In this document: piece after piece, positions 23,435-36,340 of the stretch
Layout: the number at the start of each line of letters is the position of its first letter
Numbering within the stretch: position 1 is the stretch's first letter
Notes under the pieces: model-generated
Told to the model about the DNA's origin: nothing
Seen by the model: the letters and a program-made list of their open reading frames with translations, nothing else
Databases searched by the model: none
Position numbers and translations under genes: made by a program
Origin: Trichoplax sp. H2
Lineage: Eukaryota > Placozoa > Uniplacotomia > Trichoplacea
Length of the DNA: 64,000 nucleotides
Direction: 5' to 3'
Assembly: GCA_003344405.1 (NCBI GenBank)
Contig: NOWV01000138.1
Span: forward strand, 1 to 64,000

Positions 23435-25923
23435 ATAGACACATTTAATTAGATAGAATATGAGAGTATGCATATCCACGAAGGAATTATTACTTAAGCA
23501 TATTATTAGATAAATCACAAATTACAAAGCTAAATACTGCAATGATGAGTGTTGAATTTACGCACGTTATTTCATTTATTCTTAGGTATTACGAAGTTAC
23601 AGTACAATAACAAGGCTAAGATGTAATAATTGCTCTAATGATACCTAAAATATGCAGTATTGTAAAAATAAGTCATTATAATTAGGAGATAAATTAGATG
23701 AGTACATAAAATTTAATATCAGTATGTAATCGTTCTGTAACGCCTAATATAGATGCAGAAGATTTTACTCTGTGAAATATCAGAGCCTATATCATAGACC
23801 TAAACATAATTATTGAAGTTCGCGTACCATGATTGCCAGTAGTATTATTACTGGAAGCAAATAAGCACATATTAAAGAATAAAATGATTGATTATTACTG
23901 GCTACTTTCGGAGAATTTATAATCAGCTCACGCTTCAACATTTGTATAAATCCTTATAACGAAGTACAGTGAGTGTTAATCTGATTGATAGATATGGAAT
24001 TGATAAAATTGGTAAATAATAGAATTTTATAATTAAAAGCGGATACAGTCGGTGATTATGAAGTCATATATGAGTATTTTGTCCTAAATATCACTAATAT
24101 TCTTCATAATCTAGCCGTAATTTATTACAATACGTCCTTATCGAATATTACTTCCTGTATTTATGATAATAGCTGATAGTGTTAGACAACAAATACCTTT
24201 TATTATCATTAATAATCATTTCCATTTCAATCTTTTATTGTAAATTTGTAAATGTTAACTCCTGCTATTTGTACAATTTGCCGCTGTAAAACTGAATGTT
24301 ACTTACATCGAAATTATTTCGTATTGAATGTATTATGTTTCATCCGAAATGTGAATTTCTTCCCTTCAGATTTAGTTATTTAACGTGTTACACAGATTTA
24401 ATTCCCATTAGCTTATCTAGACTTTACAGATAGCCTTACCATTTTTACAATATTATTATTGTAATATTAACATTAATATTGCAGTTCCAATTTGAAATCT
24501 CTGAAGTTGACTATATTTCCCGATTCAATTTCATAAATTTATTTTGTTAGCATGAATACAACATGTTTTCCAAACACCTTTTATTTATGTTTACTTTAGT
24601 AAACCAAAACTAAATGCAATCACGAAATGAATCCTACTTAATGCTTTAATGCAAGCACCATCGATTGATTGATCGTACCACTTCAATAGACATTTTCCCT
24701 ATCAACCTACTCTTATAATCTTCTTAACTATGTCTACAGACAAGCTCAGCAGCTGAGATACTCAGATCAATTCTCCAATCAATACTTTAACTGTATTCTG
24801 CAATGGAATACGTTTATTTCAAAGAGTATTAACACCAACATAAGCTTACTTCCTGAACGACTATCTGCTGTTATGCAGTTGCTTCTTTACTGTGCTACAA
24901 CGATATACTACCAAGGTCCAATGAGTTCAACGACTTGACCTAATACGATACCATAAATTACAAACAGATCTTGAAAGCTAAATCTTCACCTTTATTTTTA
25001 CTCATAAAATTGAATCTACGCTAAATTAAGGAGACGAATGTTGTTAATAAAGAGATGACAGAAGAGTAAATTACATCATATCTGGTGGCCATCGTGATAG
25101 AGAATAACTAAAACTCTAAAGTAATCCTGCTCAATTTATCCAACAGATTAAAAGAAAACTAGAAATAGAAGCTAGAAATCAAGGACCGATTTGAAACACT
25201 CAATCTTACGCTATTGTAAAATATTACAAAAACCATCCATGGTAGAGTCTCTCTTGAATAGCCAAAATGCAGAGAATCATGCTACAGTTCCATCTCATCA
25301 AAACGCGATAATCATTAGACAGATAGATGCAATCTTTCCTTGTTTCGGCTACAATTGAGATCTTATCATACTTACCATTGATCGGCAAGTAGTGATCATT
25401 TTGATGTTATAAGATGATGCAATTCTTGACAACGTAAAATTCTATCACGCACTAAATTAGTAAGATTGTACAGTAAAAAGGCAGGATACAAAATAAAGGA
25501 AATTTATTATGCAGACTTTCAATTCAAACTATTTCTTTATCTACGTTGAGCTGCTTTATTATTTTACACACAAGGTATATCGCAAATCTAGAATTTATAA
25601 TCCCAGCAGCAAAATTTACCTGCAATAATTTTTTTCATACTGTTAGAAAGTATTTTGTCCAATGTCGATGTAGGAAAAAACTTTATAGTAAATATTGCAA
25701 AGTTACTATTACAAACTAGATAGTATAAATGATTTAGATTTCTTCGTTCTTTTTTATGCTAATATTGTAGTCTAGCATTGAGATCATTCCGTATAATATG
25801 AACGAATGTGCACCTTTCAATCGAATTCTTTAACCGACAAGCCTTAACAGATCGCATTTTCATCGTCTATCCATCTAGATAAAAGAATTGTATTTACAAG
25901 GTGTATTATAATTATCGGACCAG
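23435..25923. other. Intergenic with one dispersed repeat copy
   Basis: Apart from the repeat at 23885-24340 (listed separately), no gene or structure was recognised. The last few hundred bases are the 3' flank of the minus-strand aprataxin gene. Confidence 0.4.
23885..24340 (+). repeat. Dispersed repeat, copy B (partner at 3660-4125)
   Basis: Same-orientation homolog of copy A. Landmarks in order are GAAGTACAGTGAGTGTTAAT, ATAATTAAAAGCGG, ATTACTTCCTGTATTTATGA, AGACAACAAATA and GCTGTAAAACTGAATGTTAC. No ORF or terminal repeat is visible. It sits just downstream of the ODC-like gene, about 20 kb from copy A. Confidence 0.7.
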
Positions 25924-26544
25924 CTATGCATGCTGGGACTTTAAATGTTGCTTAAGATCTGGCATATGCTTGGGACTATATTTGCACTTATGACATTGCA
26001 AAGGTGAAGCAAGAAAAGATTGATATAATTCCTTATTTAAGCTAATGGATTTTTTCCTTTCCAGTTCTTGTATAATATTGGTTGAAAGCAAAAAGAAGGA
26101 TGTCGTAAATGAATTCCAATGTTTTTTAGTCTTTAAACAATCTGAATTGAAATCTTGGCTGATGACATGAACATGCAATGGAGTCATACTTGGTATAGCA
26201 TGATAGCCGATCCTAAATTCCAGCTTGCCTTGATCATCATTTTTCCCTTGAATTCTGTCGATCAGCTCCTGTGCACGTTGGTGTAAATGTTTTACAAGAT
26301 GTAGATGTTGATCAGCTCGTAATTGTTGTATATTGTTAATATCATCCTTAGGCATGATTAAATAATGATGCTTAGCTTTAGGAAATTTATCTTTAATGGT
26401 GACAGTTAGATCATCTTCTTCTACTTTTAAATTAGGATCTCTGATGGAATCTTTCAACGATAGAAAGGCCCTATTAAACATAACACTGCCATACCGATTT
26501 TTTTTAAATCCACGATAAGACATGATCATAAAAGTAAACAACAA
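25924..26544 (-). CDS. APTX: Aprataxin (DNA 5'-adenylate hydrolase)
   Basis: Nuclear HIT-family DNA repair enzyme that removes AMP from 5' ends left by abortive DNA ligation. The 206-residue product has an aprataxin HIT domain (YGSVMFN near 18, HHYLIMPKDDI near 59, IPSMTPLHVHVISQDF near 117), the family-specific stretch LKTKKHWNSFTTSFF, and a C-terminal C2H2 zinc finger (C184, C187, H200, H205). The central catalytic histidine of the HIT triad corresponds to H124. The first histidine of the animal HxHxH motif is Pro122 (PLHVHV instead of HVHLHV). There is no N-terminal FHA domain, unlike the vertebrate long form, and the gene is one exon. The start may be Met1, Met6 or Met8; Met8 (MSYRGF) would drop a hydrophobic leader. 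It is divergent from HTD2, with about 850 bases between. Confidence 0.9.
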   Translation of the reverse strand: MLFTFMIMSYRGFKKNRYGSVMFNRAFLSLKDSIRDPNLKVEEDDLTVTIKDKFPKAKHHYLIMPKDDINNIQQLRADQHLHLVKHLHQRAQELIDRIQGKNDDQGKLEFRIGYHAIPSMTPLHVHVISQDFNSDCLKTKKHWNSFTTSFFLLSTNIIQELERKKSISLNKELYQSFLASPLQCHKCKYSPKHMPDLKQHLKSQHA

Positions 26545-27389
26545 GATCGCTCCACTTCAAAGTCGTTTAGCTCGCAAGAAAACTCGTTAAGATTGAAAGT
26601 TAACCTCTGTCTATCCCATAAGCATTCTTCTTGGCTCGATTGCTTCAAGCAGTACCTTTGCCAACGAGATCTTTCACCAACAGCCTGCCATCTTGCAGTT
26701 GCTGCAGTAGCTCAGCTTCTCCTTTGCATGGCATCTCCAAGCTGAGAAGGCTTAACTGGAACAGTTGTACCGTTCACCCATACAATATCTAATGAAGTTT
26801 TCTCATGTTTGGAGCATCTAGTACTCAATTACCACAATTTTGCTGCTTAACTCGTCGTACGGAATACAGGACGTACAGAACGTTTGACCATAGCATACTC
26901 TAGTGTACGATACAGCCTTGCAGCATGATACAGTAATATAGAGTAAAAGTGTAAACATCGACACCACTAAAGTTGCCTGAAATCGACACCTTCTTCTACT
27001 CTTAACGCTAGCATCGAGCTCATCATTTGTCATCGCTTCTCTTCCTGACAGCCGATGGTGGAAAATTTGGGCGTAGAAATGATCATTCTGCTCCATCAAT
27101 AAGTTTTTTATCCAACTTGCAATCATGGTAATACAATATTGATGAGAAAGAGATTGTAATGTACAGTTGGTAGTCACCGATCGTAGATATGCTTGATTGC
27201 AAATGGCTGAAGAATGATTTGGTTCATTTCTGACTACTTTTAGGTTTATGCAGCTCGGCTACATGAGCGCTATACTTGAATGATTTTATTATCTTTCAGA
27301 TAGTGCTGCTCAAAGTTGTGCAAATCGACCTTAAAAAGCTTGAATCAGTAAGATTTACAGTACAAGTAAACCGATACTAGGACGATAGT
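26545..27389. other. Divergent intergenic region between APTX and HTD2
   Basis: Presumed to hold the promoters of both flanking genes. It also contains the minus-strand open frame listed at 26818-27177, and a second minus-strand protein-like segment at about 26650-26750 (ELLQQLQDGRLLVKDLVGKG) that I could not join to anything. Confidence 0.3.
26818..27177 (-). CDS. Hypothetical single-pass membrane protein
   Basis: Open frame of 119 codons with an ATG start, not recognised. It has a basic SRRRCR stretch followed by one strong hydrophobic helix (about residues 69-86, ATLVVSMFTLLLYITVSCC) and a cysteine-containing tail. Base composition is a little less AT-rich than typical intergenic DNA nearby, and a downstream GT donor-like site could extend it. 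It may be a real small gene or a chance ORF inside the APTX/HTD2 promoter region. Confidence 0.25.
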   Translation of the reverse strand: MTTNCTLQSLSHQYCITMIASWIKNLLMEQNDHFYAQIFHHRLSGREAMTNDELDASVKSRRRCRFQATLVVSMFTLLLYITVSCCKAVSYTRVCYGQTFCTSCIPYDELSSKIVVIEY

Positions 27390-28148
27390 ATGAGATTGCG
27401 ATCGTTATCCCATGCTCTCCGAGTAGGATGGCTAAATTATGGTCATGGATGGCTGTTCTATGGTAACTCTCCATGGATACGATACAATTCTACTACCGGT
27501 CATAAAGTAGCGTGTATAGAAGATCTATCTATTGGTCAATCGGTTGAAATAACAAGATCATTTAGTCATAACGATGTTAAGCTATTTGCTCAGCTAAGTG
27601 GAGACAATAACCCTTTACATCTGGATCCCGACTACGCCAAGAATACTCAATTTGGACGTTGTATTGTACACGGATTGTTAATTAATGGGTACTAGAAACT
27701 CATATGCGTAAGTGATATCATGATAAATTAATGAGCATTTCTATCATGACATAGATTGCTATCAGCTCTACTTGGGACGAAATTACCAGGTTATGGAACG
27801 ATCTATGTATCTCAGGATATAAGATTTCATTCCCCTTGTAAGTAATATGCAGGTAGATCTATAAATGAAAACTGTTATTATCATATTTGGATGCAATGAC
27901 GATGATAGAAGAGAGCAATACTAAGAATGAGTACATATAACAGTAATACCGTACTTCATCTTGCCTAGCTATTTCTATTGTTAATCCGTATTTGGTTTAC
28001 AGTTATTAATGAGTTCATCTTACATTCTACAGTATATATAGATGAAGAAGTCACTGCTCTTGTCCAAATTAGTAACATCCGAAGGTCAACTGTTTATGCA
28101 GCTCTCACGTGTACCGCAAAAGAGAGAAATGAGGTAATTAGTGGCTAA
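27390..28148 (+). CDS. HTD2: Hydroxyacyl-thioester dehydratase type 2, mitochondrial
   Basis: 3-hydroxyacyl-ACP dehydratase of mitochondrial fatty acid synthesis (type II pathway, supplying octanoate for lipoate). Three exons join in phase (27390-27688, 27755-27837, 28033-28148) to 165 residues, close to the size I recall for the human protein. The N-terminus is rich in Arg, Leu and aromatic residues with no acidic residue before about residue 45, fitting a mitochondrial presequence. A MaoC-like hot-dog domain follows, with the hydratase-2 motif AQLSGDNNPLHLDPDYA carrying the catalytic Asp and His, then FGRCIVHGLL, GTIYVSQDIRF and LYIDEEVTALVQI. The first exon ends at an unusual but necessary GTACTA donor, because reading through meets a TAG. 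In vertebrates HTD2 shares a bicistronic mRNA with RPP14; no RPP14 is seen upstream here. Confidence 0.9.
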
Positions 28149-31100
28149 GAAATGAAAGTAGTTTCTTGTAGATCCTATTGCGTCAATGAATGTGAAGATT
28201 TTAGTCGATGATTAGCTAAATACATTAAAATCATTATTCCTGAGTAAGAAAATTGCAATTATTATTTTCATTTCATATAATTATTAATGATAGTTGCCGA
28301 TTCAATAACTTGAAAATATCAATCTCTTTGTATTATAAATTGATAAATCCTGATGAGAGTTGGTCTCTGCTGTCTGATTTTGAGATGTCAAACATGCTTC
28401 TCTTCAATTATTTCAGAATTAAGCTATGATTTGATATTAATGGCTTTAAAATAACTTATAGGTGTTCATAATCAATCTATTACAGGTAGTACTGTCAGGC
28501 CAGGCTATTGTTATGATACCCAAAAGGAACCAAATTCAAAGTGAATAATTTTAGTGCCAAGAATCGGATAATTATTACAGCAATCCTACGTGCCAACAAA
28601 AGAGTCGAGCGGGATGATTAAGCAAGACTAGTATTTGCATTAATGTTGCTTATTTTCGTATGTAACTATACTAAGTTTCTGCGTGTATCTATGGCAATGG
28701 TATTCAATTTTATGTAAAAAAGAAAGAGTTTATTTATTCGAAATATTGACCAGCTATAATTATTATACTTAGTAAATGAGTAGTTATTTAAATGGATTAT
28801 TTCTTTTTTGTATACTTTAGTTTACAATTTAATTAACTTGACGCTAGAAAAGTATCTTAATGCTAGAATGTAAGTAGATGTAAATTGCAATTCGTATGAT
28901 TGATACAGTAACGTTAACCGTTTCAATATCAGCTACTGTCCATTTATACTTTATTTAGGTTACTTAGTCTGTTATAGTACATATATGCTATCCTATAGTA
29001 GGTTTGAAAAAAATAGGAAGATGTACAAAGATTAATTCCGAATGGTGATCCATGTACACTTTCACATCAAATAACATACGGTAGCTACTCATGGTAATAA
29101 CATTGCCACTTATACTATTATTCTACATTATAGTAGTAATGATTATCTTAGGATAGGAAGAGAAATTAGGATTAAAATGTTGTCACAAATATCTCCTACT
29201 TGTGAGCGATTAAACTTCTCTAGTTACTATTACTCTCGTTGAACACTGGCTATTATGGTCGAGGTTAGAACTACTAGAAGAGTTTTAATGTTATAAAATG
29301 CTTTATTGGTATAAGTCCGGCTTGCAGGCCTGTCTATTACGATCGGAATTTGGAACTGAACAAGCTAGTAAGCTAAGTAATTCTATGGCAACAATATAGA
29401 CGGTGCATTTACATTTAATAATCCGAAACTCAAATAGCAATAGCGAATCGCAATTAACAGGAATGGATAAACAACATTAAAAGCAATTAGAAATATTAAT
29501 TTAGCTTACGGTGTCAGACACCGTAGCAAATGTACATCTGTATTAGCGAATCTATGACTAATGTCCACTGACGATGAAATTAAAAAATTCTGTATGCCTT
29601 GACTAAGCAATACCGCTGAACTAATATAATTGAATCAAGAAAAATCCCTATCTTTATCAGCCAGCTACCAAATAGACAATAAGACTTAAATGCATATACA
29701 ATTTATTTCTAGAACGCTGAATTAGAATATTCCTTACATTATCCCACTAAACTATCGAGCTATATTTTCTTTTTACACAAGTGTACCTCACCTGCAGGAT
29801 TGTCGAATAGATATTTATAAAGCTGTAATCTATTTTACGGCTTGAACAGTGCCTAGTGCAATTAAGTTGATGAATTACTTGGGTCCAGTATATACGCATA
29901 TAAAATTCTCCGAGATCAATCGATATATAATGGTCGGCTCTTTAGTATCTTGAATTCTCCAAAATCGATAATATATTTTCAATAAATGCTAGTTTCTCAT
30001 GATAATATATTCTCTAGAATCCGTAATCAGTAAATGCGCCGCATTTGCCATAATATTTGTAATGAATCGATAAGACTATTAATGATTATTTTTGCAGAAA
30101 CTTGACAAAATTTTGCAGTTTCTATGTAATACTAGAATCCGTATTTATAATTCAAAATCAATAATTAAGTGATGAATAGAATGGCGATAGAATGGAAACA
30201 AAACTTATAAAATATAAACCATACACTGGTCGAGATATATCACTAGCAATATTACATATAGCAATTCCACTTATTTTATATAATATATCGATGTAAATGC
30301 TAGATTACGCATAGCACGAAGTCACTGCATCTGATTGCAAGATAGAAAGAATCTTGACCTGTAGATTTAGACTACTATTTGATCCAATATAGACCTACTC
30401 GTATTCATTAATTCACTTTATATATTCGTTATGTACAACAGAAATATGGCGTTAACTGAAAACAAAACTAGTCTAAAAGTTCATCATTCAATGTAAATTT
30501 AGGGAGATGTTTCTTTGAAATTGTGAAGCATATTGTGATTGAATCTATGAATCAGATATTCTTTAATAGTTTTTACACAATTTCTGATTAAAGGCATAAA
30601 CTGACTTTAAAAAATTATTTTTGTTTCCTTTATCAACAGCCATTCATAATGAGTGATTGACAGGATATTGTTGCAATAGATATATATGAGCAAAAAAATT
30701 ATAGCAAAGCATTCAATAACATTAACCAACTTGCCTTTTTAAAGTAATTGTAGCGATATAACTAGTACCATGGCCTAACATTAACCCTAAACTTAGTAAT
30801 ATGGATTGGAAATCTCATCACACCTTTGTACTTTTCTAAAAATCATTTCGGAAGAATGGCTGATTGTATAATAAAGTCAAAGATGCTACTCAAGTACGAC
30901 AAAGTTTAATAATAACTTAGTCATTATCCGCCTCTTTTTTATGGAATTTTTATTTAAAACTATTTCATAGAAGTAATAATCAAGCAAATTGAGTAAATCA
31001 ATAATGATAAAACGATGACAAATAAATCACTTCTGATGATCAATTTCATCCCAAGCGATGAGACTTATTCTATACTATAGTTTTATCATTCCGGATATAT

Positions 31101-31903
31101 GTGATGCTATAGGTATATGCTGTTATTTTATTTAAAAGTTATCTGAAATTGATTGCATAATCAAGAAGCATTCACTAGTCGTTCTATCGATAGTATTTAT
31201 AAATCGGAGCCTAACTAATATTGATTCAATTGCGCTCTTTCATTATTATATGCCTTGACTAGTCGATTATTTCCCTAAATTACTTTCAAAGAGGTCATAA
31301 TATAACGCCTAAACTATTCTTTTTAGACTAATTATACACGAAGCTTTTACATATCTTTCTTTATGCTTTTACAATTAGTTTGCATAGAAGCCAACATTGT
31401 TTACTTCAAATGACAAATTAATAGTTTACTCTTCCATTGATGAATTAATATAACATGAACAAAAGAAGCATCTACTGGCTTCTAACAAAAGTTTGCTATT
31501 ACTAGCCATTTCAATGGCGGCGTTAAAGATATGAATATATTATCCGATCGTCATAGCAACAAGTGGCAGTAAAGAGCAGAACTATTTTTTCGTCTTTCTA
31601 TCGGATAGAATTTATGTCTGCAAAGGGATCCAACTATGATGATTGATGAGAATCATTCTTAACTCAGCATGACCAATTACAATAACAAACCATAATTTCG
31701 TCATAGGATAGATGCTCTCGACTAATTAAGAAGAGTCAATTCCTTGGTTAATATATTATTATCGAATTGTTTTAGCACTGAAAAAGAGGTTGGAATTTAT
31801 TCTGTTTTCATACTCTGGACGCAAGTCAACATTTCCATTTAGCCTAAGAAGATTATATACTAGTTACGAAATTAAAGCAGTAAAAAAATTGACTGACTCC
31901 GAA
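28149..31903. other. Intergenic, one perfect palindrome, no gene seen
   Basis: About 3.75 kb of AT-rich DNA. The only clear element is a perfect inverted repeat at 29507-29525 (TACGGTGTC, one A, GACACCGTA). The start of the next gene could have upstream untranslated exons here. Open frame continues upstream of its ATG to about 31790 but without another ATG. Confidence 0.4.
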
Positions 31904-34900
31904 ATGGCATCACAATCACCCAATAAAAGTGCAAAGAAACTCCAATTTAAACAGAAAATCCTTTCAACGATCAGCGGGAATAAAAACCAAATTAGTAAAG
32001 CTATCATGGAATCAAACCAACCAGTCTCCGTGGTAAATACGTGTATATTTATAGCATTCCATTTATTCCTGATAGGCAATCCTGTCTAATCAATTTAAAG
32101 TATAACGGATAGTTCCTAACATTAAATTAATATGGTCATGGCAATGTATTTCAATCTTGATTGTAGAGTCTTGTTTTCATCATATTTATCATTTCGGTTT
32201 GGATTACCAATTAGTGTCGGATAGGAATTAATATTTTTTAAAAGCAATTTTTATGCTGTTGATAACAATTATATCTATTTCATATTTCCATATAGTTAAC
32301 TAAAGTAATAATCTGAATTATTCTTCTGAGGAAATGATGAGAAGATATATTCAAATTATATGAGCAGATTAGTACTACATCCTGTTTATCAATGGTGTTC
32401 AGATAATAATTACCGAAAAAAACTGTTAAAATTAAAAAATGAACAGATTGAAAAACGGTTTTACTCTAATCGCCAATAGTATTCCATCGAAGCTTATATT
32501 TAGTTTTATTTAATAAAGGAATAGACTAATTTATCTTCATTAAAAAGAAGTACAATTATATTTAAATCGTTAATAATATCGGTTCCTAGCTCATATTTTT
32601 ATCTTGTTATCTAAAGAAAACAGACTGATTGATCTTCATGAAGAAATGATATCAAGTATCTTTAAATCTTCTTAGTTGATTACCACTGTATCATATTCAC
32701 CAGGGCTGTTTAAAATAACATTTACACCTACAAGCGGATGAAAATGGATAAATTGGAAAATAACTTTATGTACATCTTTCATTTAGCTGGAGTGGAATAG
32801 ATCGTAATTACTCAATAATTTAATCTATTCTTAATATCATTGCTTTTCTTTATTATCTCGCATAGGGCAAACAAACGAGGCCAAACTCTCGCTTAAGGCG
32901 AATTGAAGAAAAGATGAGAGCTGCTGATTTAGAAATTGATTCTGACTCTGATAGCAGTAATGACGGATGGGATACTGATCTTGATGATGTGGGTAAGTTC
33001 CCATCAGAATAATATACCGCTTTAAGTACTATCATCTAGATTATGACGGATTCGAGTTCTAATTAAAAAATGAGATGGTTCGATATCTTCTACATGAAAT
33101 CGAGACAAATCTGTTTCGCTCATCGTTATCCCTATGACATTAAGAAGCTATACAGTACAGTAACATAAGTTCGTTGTATTTTCTGATAACCTTGAAAATT
33201 TATCACAACATAAGGTTAAACTGAGTCCTGCTAGACTCAATTACTGCAGTTATTCATGCTAAGATTCTGATTAATATTACTACATAGTAATGTAAGCTTT
33301 CGAATATATTCGTTTATCAACGAACAAATATGGTACCATCAATGTAATTGATAAAGCCGAAGTCTATTTAATTAGTGACTTCATAAGTGATATTTTTGAC
33401 CGATGGAGTATTCTGATCTATCTATAAGCATCGATATCAACACTTTAATATCAGTACTATGTTATTAATTTATTTAGCTTCAGCATCTGAAGAAGAATAT
33501 GAAGATCCATTAAAAGCAATGTACATCAACGAATGTAAAAAGAAGGGCATGACTCCAGTATCCCACTATGTACGCCACTTTACTGATAAAGGTCTCCATC
33601 TTAGCCATTTAGGCCTGGGATCTCGAGATATCAAAATTATTGCTCAAAGTCTTGTGGTAAATTTCTAATGATTTGCATCCATAGATTGTAATATCTGTCC
33701 TTTAATAAATTGTAAAGGCAGAACGGAATACTTAGATTTCAAATGATATAATTTACGTTATTTTAATGTTTATTCAACAGGAAAATACTGCCACGGTTAA
33801 GCTAGATCTACAGGATAATCGTCTCGAAGGAGAAGGAGCTGTTGCTATCGCCAATATGATGAAAGAAAATACCACAATTAAAGAAATAGTTAGTATCTGA
33901 TTCTGTTATGCGCCAATATTAGTTGTGATTATCAGCTATAAATTCATGATCCGAAAGTTTGGAGTTGTAGTATTAAATATTTCAAACATGCATTGCCAAT
34001 CATCATTGACTCTCTGGCTTATAAATTTATCCTTTATATCATTCGATAGAATTTAGCCGAAAACAGAATTCGAAGTGAAGGAGCCAATGCTGTAGCTGAA
34101 ATGCTTCTTTATAATACAGAGATGCTCTCCCTGAATGTTTCAGGTTTGTTCAATTCCTTTTAAGCATTTCTAGAAGGGTAAAATATCCACCTTAAAAATT
34201 GTCGAATCGGCCAGGACAATTAAAGTGGAATACTCTCGATTTTTTCGCTGCAGGAAACGATTTTGAAGACAACGATGCAGAGATATTATCGGAACCCATT
34301 ATGGTAAAAATTAAAATATTTGCATATCAATATGCATTATACTCTAGCTAAGTATGTTAACTAATGCTAAATTTAAGCAGGAGAAGCCCATTTATGTTTC
34401 TTTTATAATGATTTAATTCCCTTCTACAGATTAATTTCCATCTACAGACACTTAATTTAAGCCATAATAAGTTTTCCATTATTGGCGGCCAATTCTTAGG
34501 GAGTGCAATAGGTAAGAAAATCTATTACCAACATTTTATCATTTCCTTAACAAGTCCATAGAGTCGAGAGAATAAAATTCTTTTTATTTTCGTGATTAAT
34601 ATCTACAGCTCAAAATGATGGAATCGAAGATTTAGATTTAAGTTGGAATCATCTACGGAAAAAAGGTGCACATGCAATCGCAATCGCTTTAAGGGTAAGT
34701 AAAAAGCAAATGAACTTATGCCTCTGCTGTATTAAAGTAGATGATGCTAAGTATTTTTGCTAAATCAGAAAAAATTATTCAACCCTACTAAAGGAAAATG
34801 TTATATTTCCATTACATTTTTTATAGAGTAACGTTAGGTTAAAATATTTAAACTTGTCTTGGAATGGTTTTGCTGATGATGGGGCAGCCATCATGGGTGA

Positions 34901-36340
34901 AACATTAAAATATAATAATACCCTCCTAGAGTTGGATCTCAGGTAACTTTCTTAGCACTAAACTAAATCTATTTATCCTGTAACTGCAATCGTCGTAGTT
35001 TTCAATGATACTTGATGCATAATCAAGCATAAAATATTAATTTCCTCGTAGTAATAATCGTATAGGAGTCAAGGGAGCAAAGGCTTTAGCTCTTGGTTTA
35101 GCAATCAATGACACCATTAGAGTTATAAAAGTAAGTTGATAACTAAGTTATTAGCCTGCTTTCGTCTTATAAAAACGAAATTAATGTAAAAATAATAGGT
35201 ATAGCATCTATTTGATATTTGGCCATTCAACCACACTGCTAATTAATTGTATCTTCTAATTCTATTATATAATAATTTCTTTTCAGATTGGCAAGAATCC
35301 AATTTATGCCGAAGGTTGTTGTTCGATCCTTGAAGCCATAAATCGCAATCCTCGAACGGTTATTGTAGACATAGAAATGCAGGTAAAATAAAGCTGTTCA
35401 GAAAATGTATAATCATATATGTAACTTCAAGTTCTTTCTCTTTATTATTGTTAATACTTCTACAGGATATTCTTATTGATGACGTTTGTGGAAAGATACT
35501 AGAAGAAATAACTAAAAAATTTCCCACGATTAAAATCACTCATGGCGGTTTTTCCAATAACAGCGGTCTTAAAAGTATTAAAGTTGATCCAATGGCTGTT
35601 CTACAAGAATATATCGAAAGCCATAACTTGAGAATTATTGATTTATTTAATCGATTCGATCGTGATAACAGCAGAACTGTGGATAAACGAGAGTTCTTGG
35701 ATGGTATGAAGGTTTGTATTAGCGTTCTCAATTGGATTTCTATCTTTAACATTGCTCAGTAATAAGATATATATAGCCATAATTAATTATTCATCTCTTT
35801 GCAAACTTCCGTTTTGATAGACTTTGGATGTGCCACTGACTAAAGATCAATTGCTAGAGCTGGTTGATAGGCTAGATGCTGATGGTGACGGTCAAATTGC
35901 ATACGGGTATACATTACTTTTATTGACCTTTTATTATACTAAAAAACTAATTGTAACTACTGGTTATATGCCAAAACTGTAGAGAGCTAGTATCATCATC
36001 TCGAGGCATATTGCTTGATAAACGAACGATTAAGAAGAAAAAGCTGGCTGCTGATAAAGAAATTGAAGAATTAGCCAAACAAGCTGATACAACGTCCTTA
36101 AGTCCAGTTATAAGATCTAATTCAACGTCAAGAAAATCGATTGTAGCTGCAATAGCTGAATTACAAGATAAAGGCCTATTAGCGCCTAATGCAAGTATAA
36201 CTCATGGAGCTCACGGGGCTTCTTTGAGTCCTAGAAAATCGATAGCTAAATTGGAAGGCATAAACAAAAGCAAAGCTCTTGCCTCTCCACAACCCAGATC
36301 TATTTCAGTTGTATCAAATAAAAGTAATTATTCCAAATAA
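31904..36340 (+). CDS. LRRC74-like protein: leucine-rich repeats plus EF-hands
   Basis: Fourteen exons join in phase to 609 residues: 31904-32032, 32866-32992, 33484-33656, 33781-33888, 34050-34143, 34254-34303, 34430-34511, 34609-34694, 34827-34942, 35052-35130, 35287-35382, 35466-35711, 35821-35906, 35983-36340. The N-terminus is basic, then acidic (SDSDSSNDGWDTDLDD). Eight or so ribonuclease-inhibitor-type LRRs follow (LDLQDNRL, LNLSHNKF, LDLSWNHL, LNLSWNGF, LDLRSNNRI), mostly one per exon, which suggests growth by exon duplication. Two EF-hands follow with canonical loops: DRDNSRTVDKRE (445-456) and DADGDGQIAYGE (481-492). The tail is basic and Ser-rich, with SPRKS phospho-site-like motifs. 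The order matches the LRRC74A/B family, whose function is poorly known. The first in-frame ATG was chosen as start. Confidence 0.85.
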
